From NCBI GenBank assembly GCA_011037195.1, contig JAAEAF010000633.1, positions 174,125 through 238,124 on the forward strand: DNA of 64,000 nucleotides, in the 5' to 3' direction. Source of the DNA: Triatoma infestans (Eukaryota > Arthropoda > Insecta > Hemiptera > Reduviidae). Positions 34,721 to 44,265 of the stretch are shown here, piece after piece. A model generated the notes under the pieces. It searched no databases, was not told where the DNA came from, and saw only the letters and a program-made list of their open reading frames with translations. The translations under genes were made by a program, and so were the position numbers. Position 1 is the stretch's first letter. Each line of letters starts with the position of its first letter.

Positions 34721-35627
34721 AAAATTATATAAGATGACAATTTTTGGTGGCAATAAACTGAAATGAATTGTATACATTGTCCGAAACTTTTTTTAAGGTT
34801 TGAAAATTCTCCATCTCCTGGAATAGGAATTGTTTTAATGCGGGAAAACGGAGGGGCAAGTGAAACATGTACGTTAGCAATGATATTACCAATCTGTTTT
34901 GTTTCATATTTCTTTTATGTATTGTAACATGTTTACCAGATTATGGAGTTTATGGTTAATCAAAATTGGAGAGGGAGCATAAAAAAAGATAAACATAGAC
35001 GTGATAAAATGGAGCAATGATAGTAATAAAGGTAGGGGAGAAAATTGAGTGGGAGCGAACTGTTTTATTATCAGATAATATAGAGGGCGGGCTCTTCTCT
35101 GATATTGATATATATATATAAACCCTCCTCTTTTTGTGTGGAAGAAATCTTCTAAACTAGCCACACTTACCCTGGCTCCATCTGGTTGAAGAACCAAAGT
35201 GGATTATGTAAATGATGTTTACAGAGTTTGGCACCCTCTAACACTGGGCACGCCACCATACCACCCAGAGCGGCACTACTTTTCTCTCTCAATATATAGA
35301 GATGGTCTATATAAGTTTTTCCCTTCCTCTCTGCAATATCCTCGCTCACTCCTCCTCCTAACTGTATATAACAGAGTGTAGTCGTACTCATAACTGCCAC
35401 CGGGAGCGGTCCCTCGCTCTTTCTCTCTCATACTCTCTCCTTTTGTTTATAATATACTGGCAAACATTTTAACTTGCCATTGTTTTCCATTTCGCATCTC
35501 TCTCTCTCTCAACTGTTTCTCTTTCTCTCTGCTAAATATGGTAAAGGTTTGAGGGCGAAATGGGATATAGAAAGGGTTTTTGGGTAGCATACTATGACTA
35601 GGGAACTTAGTTTCCGGTTAGGGGTTG

Positions 35628-35666
35628 TGACGTCATACCACGTGTTTTGCCGGCTTTGCACAGTGT

Positions 35667-35704
<38 letters not shown>

Positions 35705-35744
35705 GTTGGTGGAATGTGTACACGGAGTGGGGAGGGTATAAAAG
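35628..35744 (+). promoter_or_regulatory. Candidate promoter: CRE, E-box, TATA
   Basis: A palindromic CRE, TGACGTCA, at 35,628-35,635 and an E-box, CACGTG, at 35,639-35,644 are followed 93 bp further by a TATAAAAG box at 35,737-35,744 in GC-richer context. A (TA)n microsatellite separates them. No downstream coding exon was recognised, so the assignment is by motif arrangement only and could be coincidence. Confidence 0.3.
35669..35701. repeat. (TA)n microsatellite
   Basis: About 16 TA units. Confidence 0.9.
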
Positions 35745-36099
35745 CAAAATGAGAATGATATCACGCGCACATACTCCATTTTAACCCCTTCTTCCCTTCC
35801 ATACACTCACTCGTCCCAGCTTTCTCTTGCTCTTTCTCTGGGCAAAAGCTAGAAATACCTCTTTTACTTGGGCAATAAAGTCAACTTAACAGGAAATGAA
35901 CTTCGCCCCGAGAATCGAGTCGCAGGGTTGTATATAGAGCGGGTTTTCAGTTGGGTATGGACGTTATATCCGCCACCAGTTCTCCAGATGGGTAAAAGGA
36001 TGGAGGAGTAATAGATACGACGAGAAAGTGGAGGGTTTTTAGAAGAGTATATAGATATACTACCATCATGGCTGTATAGATCATATTGTGAGTTTGTAC

Positions 36100-36103
36100 A
36101 TAC

Positions 36104-36135
<32 letters not shown>

Positions 36136-36141
36136 ATATAT
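36100..36141. repeat. (TA)n(TG)n compound microsatellite
   Basis: TA run followed directly by a TG run and a short TA run. Confidence 0.85.
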
Positions 36142-36262
36142 CTGTATGTACTGTATTATAAAGAGTATATTTCGTACTCACTGTATCAGACCAACAAGTG
36201 GGTGGCAAGGAGAACGGATGCCGGTTATGATTTTCACTTTAAACGAAAACATTTCGCCCAAA

Positions 36263-36264
<2 letters not shown>

Positions 36265-36304
<40 letters not shown>
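36265..36304. repeat. (CT)n microsatellite
   Basis: Uninterrupted CT run of about 20 units. Confidence 0.9.
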
Positions 36305-36307
<3 letters not shown>

Positions 36308-36690
36308 CATCTCACAGCCCGAACAACAAACATCGCGTAAAACGGCAGAACTGTTTAATATAATCTCATTTATTTGCTTCAGTTAATGTAATGCTGTTAT
36401 AAGAGATATAGATACTTATTCTAGTATTGTATAAACTATCAACTTGTCCATATCTATCTATTTATATTTAAAATTGAATAAAAGTTATATACATTTATTT
36501 AATTTATAATATAATACAAAAATGTAACTTCAATAGAATATTTTAATATAATTTAAATGAAAGCATAAGCAGAATTTCTGTTAAATTAGGAGATATTTCA
36601 TTTCATTTCTTAATTAATTTTGTATTTTACCAGCTACTAGATAATTGATTTATTTAATTCAAAATACTCACGCAATTTCCTCTGACTAAT

Positions 36691-37195
36691 TTCCTCACAC
36701 TTGGAATTTTGACTAAATCCTTAATTACCTTTAACATTATAGTGGTGGACAAAGCGCACATTATGTGCCAATTACCCCATTTTAAAACTAAGCCTAATGT
36801 TTCTCCGACTTCTCCTTTCCCTAAAATCAAGAAAAATTTATTTTTTCGAGGAAAGTTGCAGAAAAGTTATTAAAAAAATGATAGCCTAGAAATGTGTTGT
36901 TATTTATAGCCTTTTAGGAAAAATTGTGCTATGCTGGAAACAAAAAAATTAGTTAATCGTGTTTTCAGTTGATGGATTTTGACCGAAGCTTCTTCATGGA
37001 TCTCCTCGTAAACGTAAACCGGATTTTATATTCTGTTCAATTTGGAACAAGACCAGTTTCTAAAACCACATTTTCTTACATAAGGCACCTGAAAACTTGA
37101 TATTGATCAATGCAAACTTGGTATTTCTGATGCAAACTCAATTACAAATATCTGATACAATTGTAATATTTCCGCTTATAGCAGTAAGGGAAAAA
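36691..37195 (+). repeat. DR-1 dispersed repeat, diverged copy
   Basis: Shows 'ttggaattttgac', 'ctaatgtttctccgac', 'gttgatggattttgaccg' and 'aaaaccacattttc' in DR-1 order, more diverged than the following copy, which begins within about 15 bp. Confidence 0.5.
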
Positions 37196-37207
37196 AGAGT
37201 TAAGCAA

Positions 37208-37807
37208 AAAAAAAAAATCTGGTGTGAAACCCTCACACGAAACCCTCTCTTACTGCGAAATGGCAAATTTTCTTCACACTTACAATTCTTATTAGTGTTT
37301 AAAACTGTCGGTATTTTAAAAGTCCAAATAACTGAAGAACCTATTCTGTAAAGTCGCATTTCCGATCATCCAATTTTCTACAAACTCGGGATTTTGACAA
37401 AACATATTTAATTCTGATTAATATTATTTGGATGATAGAATTGTATAATAATTGGAATAGCACTTTAATGGAGAAATAACCCCACGCCTCCCCCAGAAGT
37501 AGCCTTAAATGAATTTTCCCTGAGAAATGTTTTAAATAAAAGTTGTAGTAGCTCTTTGTATGTGTAGTTGATATACCAATTTTAAAGGAAATCGTTGGTG
37601 CCATTTTTGAGAAAATTGCAAAAAAGTAAAAAATAACAACTACTAAAGTAGTAGTTCCGATCGATGGTTGTTGCACGTGTCTGATGCGATGGTTTTTATC
37701 TGAACGGAATAGCAAATTTAAGTTTACAGGTACTTTAATAACTTTTTTTTTATAGTGATATTCCTTTCACACACATCCACAAACACACACTCAGACATAT
37801 ATATTGC

Positions 37808-37847
<40 letters not shown>

Positions 37848-37965
37848 AGTTTATAAAAAGCACTTTTTCAGCCTCAGGGGACCTTTGAACGTGTATTTCC
37901 GGTGAAAACTCAATTTCGAAAATCTGTCACGATCGCAATACTTCCTCTAACAGTAGTTAGAGAAA
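37208..37965 (+). repeat. DR-1 dispersed repeat, well-preserved copy
   Basis: Begins 'tctggtgtgaaaccctcaca' and 'ctctcttactgcg', then the core ('gatgatagaattgtataata', 'gccttaaatgaattttccc', 'gaaatcgttggtgccattt'), 'gttccgatcgatgg', a TA/GA-rich block, 'gtatttccggtgaaaactca' and the right end 'cacgatcgcaatacttcctc' followed by the 'taacagtagttagag' hairpin. Useful as a one-core reference copy. Confidence 0.75.
37808..37846. repeat. (TA)n(GA)n compound microsatellite
   Basis: TA run followed by GA run, in the position of the CA block of other DR-1 copies. Confidence 0.85.
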
Positions 37966-38595
37966 ATAATAAATAAATGAAGAGTACGTTTAACAACTGA
38001 CATATACTTATATTAGAACAAATACTTCAAAAATATGATTATTACTATTCTAAATATACAATTGCATTCATATGGCTGTTCAATTTAAATATAAAAAAAA
38101 GATTTTAATAGCAATATATATTACTTTTTCATTATAGTAAAGAAAGCTTTTTTTTTATATATATATATATTTACCTTCATTTGTTGTCTGTGGCTTTTAA
38201 ATTGTCATCCCCAGTTTCATATCTTATAATTCAGGGCAATTTATTTTTTTATATTATTATTTTTCTTTCGTTTCCAACTCAATTTGTATTTTTAGAATTT
38301 TCTTAGTAAATAAATTTCTAATAATTATCATATGAATGCATATTTTTAAATTGTTTTATTTGAGTATTTATTATTAAATTATTTAACTTTAATGTTTGAT
38401 ATTATTTTAATGCTGATTTCCTCTGATTGTGTTTCTTTAGCGATGTACACAATATGACAATTTTTCCACATAGAATTGTCAATTTCCAAACAATTTCATC
38501 TTCATTGTTTACTCTGCTATAGAAAAACTCGTATTCATTAAGCTAGGACATGGTTTTTCAGTTAATTTTTGGGCTTTCCAATCATTTTAGTCGGC
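37966..38595. other. A+T-rich non-coding stretch
   Basis: No gene or element was recognised. Confidence 0.4.
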
Positions 38596-38990
38596 TAGAT
38601 TAGATTAGATTGGGGAGGGCCACGCCTCATTCCACTGCGACTATCATTGAGAGATCTATTGTGAATCCCCTGGGGTTATAACACATTTGCCCTCTTAATC
38701 AGGCCTAGCAAAGCTAAAAGTGGCTCCGTCATTTAGCTCGTGGCTTCGGGATTGCTAGTCCCCAGTTGAAGAAACCTTGTCCTCGCCAGGCCGGCACACT
38801 GAAGCACAAAGAATGTAAACCGGAGTTTCCTTCTCGCCCTTGCAGAAACGGCATAACGCGTTGTCTGCAAGTAGTAAATGTGCTTATTCAGCCTGAAATG
38901 TCCTGTTTTAGACGGCTAACGGTAATGTCTAACGCAAAATGTTAGCCTTAATGATTTTTTAACGGTTTGTAGTTTAGCAATTATTTCGAT
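38596..38990 (-). pseudogene. LINE ORF2 C-terminus with (AATCT)n tail
   Basis: The minus strand encodes KTGHFRLNKHIYYL and, after a frameshift, LLADNALCRFCKGEKE followed by TPVYILC. TGHFRLNxH is the standard lead-in to the C-terminal finger C-x2-C-x8-H-x4-C of R1/LOA/Jockey-group LINEs. Here the H is a Y. The 3' UTR ends in a tandem TAATC tail (plus-strand TAGAT units, 38,596-38,612), which marks a true LINE 3' end. It differs in tail and sequence from the 53-58 kb family. The copy is 5'-truncated and frameshifted. Confidence 0.7.
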
Positions 38991-41100
38991 CTTAGGGTAA
39001 AGTACAACACTTTCTTGACAATAGGATTTCAACTGTAGATTTTTTTAAAAAGAAGGAACCGCTTTCCACAACTCCTTCTAAAATTAGTTTTCCCGGATAT
39101 TTCCTTTTTTCCCCCCACAGTTTATGAGACTAATGAAATGTGGTAAATATTCTTGACGAAAAATCATTCGAGCGTTTTTATCGCTCGAGAAAATCTCTCA
39201 ACACTGCGAAAAAGTGCCTTCCTTCGGTAGAAGTGGAAAAAGTTCATCTGTGCCTTTTTTAAGAGATACCTTTCATCGCTTCTATAGATTTCACAACTTG
39301 AAGTTTATTCAACAAGTCTTAGAACAGGTCTTAGAATGTGATGAGCTGATATTTTTCATATAAGCCTGCTTATTTTATCGACTTTCAAAGTAGATTTGTT
39401 TTGTTTTTACTACTACTCTAACAATTCATCACTTTAAGAACTTTCAAGACAATGGTGTTAAAATGGGACAAGCAAAAGAATGGAAAATTAAAGTAATTAT
39501 AATAAAGGCTATGAAGTGAAATGAAGAGCAAAAAGAGAAAGAGAGAGAGAGAGAGAGGTGTGTGTGTGAGAATTAGAGAGAGGGACACACCAGGATAAAG
39601 ATCTGGATAACATATTATATATATGTAAAGTATATATATATATATATACTCCTGCAGTATAATAATATTAGTTTCTATGTCTAACACATAGAGCAGCCGG
39701 TATGATCTCATCTCATGTGTGTATTAAAACAAAACCACAAAAAAATTATAAGCACACACACAAACTTGCAGCACAATTATATATATATATATATGAACTA
39801 ATTATCATGATAATTATAACAGGGCCTTCTCCCTTTAGGTGGCGAAAGAGAGAGAGTGAGAGAGAATAAGTAATTAATATTATAATCATTATTATGGATC
39901 TTGATGGAAAAATAGCGGGCGTAACCAATTATATGAGTAAGTTAGTTCAATGTTATTCGGAGAATGGCGGTTTGAAGGGTAAGGGAAACCGGTGGAGGGG
40001 AACGAGCATATACTCGTACAGTTTGGTGGACATACGAGAGGAATTCAACCTTTTGTTGGATGGATTTGATCATCACTTCTATTTTGTTTTGTGTGTGTGT
40101 GTGTGTGTGTGTGTTTTATATTACGTAACTAGAAATAGTATCCAATGTTGACCTGTTTTTTATTATATGAAAATATCAGAATATTCCAACTACCCATGAT
40201 TGAAATATTGTTTTTAAACTTAAATTAAAGAAATCTTAAGAAACAAACAATTTAGACTAACCCTTTTAATAATAAAAACAACCTGAGAAGAGATGCCCAT
40301 TACACTGTCGGTGTTATTTATTTACTAATTAATCAATATATAATGAAAATAATGAAAAACATAATTCATTGTCTTTTTACATTTAATTTGGAAAAATAAT
40401 TTTGGAATCTTTTAAAATTTATTTCTACTCATACCTTGTTTACATTGTTTTGTAAACATCTTTTTACTTTTTTACGATGTATTCATATTCTTGCAATAAA
40501 TAAGCATTCATTTTTAAGAAATTTAGAAATTTCTCCAATGATCTTTCGAGTGAAATAATAATTTCCCATTGGCCACATAAATTCATTGCATTTAAAATGA
40601 AGGACTTGAAATCAAATTGCTTTGCCCAATTGGGACAAAGTTATAATGCTTGTAAAGTATTTGATAGTGACAGAAGATCTTTACTAGCTGGCCATATTTG
40701 ATCCTTTCCTGACATTCCAACTAATCTGTCTTTCTAGAGATAAATAGAATTGCCCTCGACCCTCCCAGGAATCAAATTCCAGCTCGTATAACCATTTTGG
40801 GGAGATGTTTTTTTGGTTACTAACTTGTCCGAAACGTGTGTTTTATCAGGCACTCATAATGCTTATTTAGGCTTATTACAACCTGATTCCAGAAATGGAC
40901 ACGTACAAATTGCTGAGAGAACTTCTGCAATAAAACAATGAATCAGAATTTTTATGAAATTAATTATTTTTATTTTATTGAATCATTTTTGTTTTCTTTT
41001 ATTGAAATTTGCAAAATACAATGCGTGCATAATATGAATATGTGATAATAAGAAGTAAATTTATAATCGGATTCTGGGTTGAAGAATCTGGCCTCATCCA
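38991..41100. other. Non-coding stretch
   Basis: Contains GA-rich (39,536-39,557) and TA-rich patches, and a (GT)n at 40,090-40,114. The 85-codon plus-strand frame at 39,894-40,151 begins MDLDGKIAGVTNYMSKLVQC and runs into the (GT)n. It matches nothing I know. Confidence 0.35.
40090..40114. repeat. (GT)n microsatellite
   Basis: Uninterrupted run of about 12 GT units. Confidence 0.9.
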
Positions 41101-41103
41101 TTT

Positions 41104-42175
41104 ATTTTTTTTTTACTTTCTCTTACTCCTAGTAAGAGGAAGTATTGTAATCGTGCAAATTTTCGATATCGAGCTTTCACCGGAAATATCCGTTTTTGAG
41201 GTCCCCTGAGCCAAAAAAAATGGTTTTTAGCAAATGGTCTGTGAGTGTGTCCGTATGTGTGTTTTGTGTGGTGTGTTGTGTGTTGTGTGTGTGTGTGTGT
41301 GGTGTGTGTGTATGTGAACAGCATAGACAAAACGAAAAACCGTTGAAAGTTGAAACTTGATATTACGTTTAGGTATCGCCATGGGATCTGACGGTGCATT
41401 ATCTGTCAAAATTCCTCAACCGGAAGTACCACTTTACTAGTTTTTTTTTTTTACGTTTTTGCGATTTTCTCAAAAATGGCTCCGACGATTTTCTTTGAAC
41501 TTGACATTAACTACACATACAAAGAGCTACAACTTTTGTTTCAAACATTTCTCCGGGATAATTCATTTAAGGGCACTTCTGGGGGAGGAGTAGGGTTAGG
41601 TTTTCATCTTAACTGCTATTTCAGTTTATTAGACAATTCTGTCATCTAAATAATGTTAATTAGAATTAAATATGTTGTTGAAATTTCGAGTTTGAAACTG
41701 TTTTGACAGTTTACTAAATAATTTTTTCACTTTTTCGCGATTTTCTCAAAAATGGCTCGGCCGATATTCTTGAAACTTCTTATATAAACTAAACATGCAA
41801 AGATCTACATCTTTCATTAAAAACATTTCTCTGGGTACTTAAAATCATTCATTTAAGAGTACTTTTAGGGAAGGGCTGGGGTTACAGCTTTCTCTAAAGT
41901 GGTGTCATAGTTGATTATATAATTCTATTATCCAAACAGAATTAATTAGAAATAAATAGATGGCCAAAATTCCAAGTTTTAAGAAAATTAGTAAACCGGA
42001 AGTGCGCATTTACTGAAGAGTTTTGTCAGTTTTTGACGAATTTTGTTATATTTGGTATTCAAACTTTTGTCAATTATAATTTTGTCAATTATAATTTTGT
42101 TAATTATCATTTGTCAATTATAATTTTGAGAACAGGAGTAGAGAAAGTTGTGTGAGTGTTTCACACCTGATTTTT
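41104..42175 (-). repeat. DR-1 dispersed repeat, reference two-core copy
   Basis: The best-preserved copy, on the minus strand. On the plus strand it opens with 'ttactttctcttactcctag' and 'taagaggaagtattg' (a terminal palindrome), then 'tttcaccggaaatatccg', a TG-rich block (41,240-41,312) and 'ctcaaccggaagtacc'. Core unit 1 (about 41,455-41,700) and core unit 2 (about 41,730-42,000) follow, each with 'gcgattttctcaaaaatggctc', a 'tttaag..cacttct' block and 'taattagaattaaatatgtt'. It closes with 'gagaaagttgtgtgagtg' and 'tttcacacctga'. No open reading frame or tRNA-like head is present. Confidence 0.75.
41240..41312. repeat. (TG)n-rich microsatellite within DR-1
   Basis: Imperfect TG run with scattered GG and TT interruptions. 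Confidence 0.8.
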
Positions 42176-42972
42176 TTTTATTACTTTATCTGCATTACCA
42201 CACAATGCACTGAATACAAACACGTAATAAACAAACGTGTGATAACAAATATAATAGGTCAACTAACATCTTACGTATACTATATAGAATGATTAAATTT
42301 AAAAACAAATAAATTAGAAACGAAAGGTGGAAAGTTATTGCGAAATTGTTTCTTTTATTTTTATTTATTTATTTATTAGTAATGTACTTCTATATATAAA
42401 AACAATACTAAATATGTAGAATGATCAATACAAATCACTCAAGCCACTTGTGCGGAGAACTCATCCCGAACTCATTCCTAAGATACAACCGGTTATTTTA
42501 CAACTTTAGTCACTCATTAGAGAGTTTCTGGGCCAGCGGCTTTTGAATCGTCCAGGTGGAATATCCGAAATGTTAGAGGAACCAAGCTGGCAGACTAGAG
42601 GATTAGGATGATCAGAGAGGGACAGATGGCACTTTTTATGTTTGGATTTATAAACTTCAGCTATGAAAGGAATATTGAGATATTGATGTAGGGTGAGGTT
42701 TGGCACTTAATAATTTTTGTGAGGACTTTTGATTAGAAGAACTGAATTCGGCGATAATTGGAATGTTTGGTTGAACCCGATAGTTCAATAGCATATGTAT
42801 CCCAATCCGATAATTTAACAGGTTTGAGTATCACTAAGTTAATCAGTATTTAAATTATAGTGGTAGTTTAGTTCGTCTCTCAAACAGTAGTGCCAATAGT
42901 TTAAATCGTTTGTTGAGGTCTTGTCTTTTTGGTCGTGTGTGGGGGCTCCAAGAGAGCCGTTTATACACTCCT
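42176..42972. other. A+T-rich non-coding stretch
   Basis: No gene was recognised. It ends at the target duplication of the truncated LINE. Confidence 0.4.
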
Positions 42973-42988
42973 AAGTAGCGTACGCAGC
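42973..42988 (+). repeat. Target-site duplication, left copy
   Basis: TAAGTAGCGTACGCAG, repeated at 44,250-44,265. Confidence 0.85.
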
Positions 42989-44249
42989 GTTTCGGACTAC
43001 ACCGACCGCATCTATGGAGACTTTGTTAGGGATTCCACCTCTCTTTGTGGAGGTGAAAAACCAAGCAATGAAAGCCTGTTATAGAATTAAACAGGCAGGT
43101 TTTTGGCAGGGTAAGCGATATGGTCATTCTACCATTTATCGTGAGATGCTTTTAAGGATTCCCATTACAGGTTTTCCTTCTGATAGGAGTCTGAAAACTT
43201 TTGTCTTTGGTCATTCCTACAGGGTTAGGTTGCCTTCTAGGGAAGATTGGTTAACCCTGGGTCCGTCTGCTGTGATTCCTGAGAATTATCTCCGATGCTA
43301 CACGGACGGTTCCAGGATGGATGGTAGGTCTGGGGCTGCCGTCTATTTTGAGACGGGAGATCATTTGGTAGCGCCTCTTGGTGAGTGGGCCACCGTTTTC
43401 CAGGCTGAGGTTTATGCAATTCTTTGCTGTATTTTGGATGAGAGGGTGCGTAACACTAATTTAAAAGGTGTTTGTATCTGCTCGGATAGCCAGGCTGCGT
43501 TGAAGGCGCTTAATTCATGTGTCTTCACTTCCAGATTGGTGTTGGAATGTTCTAGAAGACTGGAAGATCTTTCTTCATTAAAGGATGTGCTTCTGGTCTG
43601 GGTTCCAGGTCATATGGGAATTTTTGGGAATGAGGAGGTGGATAGGTTTGCCAAATTAGGTGCCTCTCTCCCTTTCATTGGTCCAGAGCCTGCTGTTGGT
43701 GTGTCTTCTGACACATGTTTGTCGGGCTTTCAGACGTGGATGACCTCACAGCACTCATCCTTATGGATGAGTGCAGTGGGTTGTCGGCAGTCTAAAATGC
43801 TCATTGGGGGCCCGGGCGGAGCTTTGAGCAGTGGGGTCCGATGTCTTTCACGGACCTCCCTCAGGTATCTGGTTGGATTCCTCACTGGGCATTGTGGTTT
43901 AAGGAGGCATCTCTATGTAATGGGACTTGTGCCTGACCCCTTTTGTAGAGTTTGTGAAACTGAGGAAGAAACACCCATGCATCTGATGACGAATTGTTTG
44001 GGTTGTGAGGAGATCAGGTTTAGGAACTTCGGCCGGAATAGGATGTCGGTAGAGGATCTTAAGCTGTGTCCTTTTAAGGTTTTGGTCCGATTTGTTCGGT
44101 CTGTTGTGAAACTTAGATGGTTGAATCCTGGGCCTGGATTTGTATTCTAGTCCCAGTGGTTGTTATTCTTTAGGGGTAGCTATATGGGCCCTGGGGGGCT
44201 TTGGATGGCGTAGGGTTTTGCCCTCCCCTTTCGCGAATAATAATAATAA
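42989..44249 (+). mobile_element. 5'-truncated LINE of the 53-58 kb family
   Basis: Starts abruptly inside ORF2 (codons for FRTTPTAS precede the first ATG at 43,014) and ends in a (TAA)n tail at 44,235-44,250, exactly as expected for target-primed reverse transcription that stopped early. Near-identical to the corresponding part of the full-length element, so insertion is recent. Confidence 0.9.
43014..44150 (+). CDS. LINE ORF2 C-terminal part: RNase H and CCHC finger (truncated)
   Basis: A 378-residue open frame equal to the end of ORF2 of the family. RNase H occupies roughly residues 90-215, with D98 in YTDGS, E132 in FQAEVYA, D158 in CSDSQAALKAL and D210 in GNEEVDRFAK, the full D-E-D-D set that would degrade the RNA of an RNA-DNA hybrid. 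A C-terminal C-x2-C-x8-H-x4-C finger lies at C311, C314, H323 and C328. The ATG is internal to ORF2 and is not a natural start, and the endonuclease and RT are lost, so this copy cannot move by itself. In the 306 residues shared with the 53-kb copy I count five substitutions. It lacks the one-base deletion that breaks the longer copy. Confidence 0.85.
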   Translation: METLLGIPPLFVEVKNQAMKACYRIKQAGFWQGKRYGHSTIYREMLLRIPITGFPSDRSLKTFVFGHSYRVRLPSREDWLTLGPSAVIPENYLRCYTDGSRMDGRSGAAVYFETGDHLVAPLGEWATVFQAEVYAILCCILDERVRNTNLKGVCICSDSQAALKALNSCVFTSRLVLECSRRLEDLSSLKDVLLVWVPGHMGIFGNEEVDRFAKLGASLPFIGPEPAVGVSSDTCLSGFQTWMTSQHSSLWMSAVGCRQSKMLIGGPGGALSSGVRCLSRTSLRYLVGFLTGHCGLRRHLYVMGLVPDPFCRVCETEEETPMHLMTNCLGCEEIRFRNFGRNRMSVEDLKLCPFKVLVRFVRSVVKLRWLNPGPGFVF

Positions 44250-44250
44250 T
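44235..44250 (+). repeat. (TAA)n tail of truncated LINE
   Basis: Tandem AAT/TAA units directly after TTTCGCG, identical in type to the tail of the full-length copy. Confidence 0.85.
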
Positions 44251-44265
44251 AAGTAGCGTACGCAG
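44250..44265 (+). repeat. Target-site duplication, right copy
   Basis: Exact repeat of 42,973-42,988. The first T could equally belong to the (TAA)n tail. Confidence 0.85.

Larger units (their letters stand above)
34721..36690. other. GC-balanced region with CT-rich and promoter-like sequence
   Basis: Contains a promoter-like cluster (see 35,628-35,745) and three microsatellites. Open frames exist on both strands but run through low-complexity sequence. No conserved coding exon was identified. If a host gene start is present in this window, this is the most plausible place for it. Confidence 0.3.
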
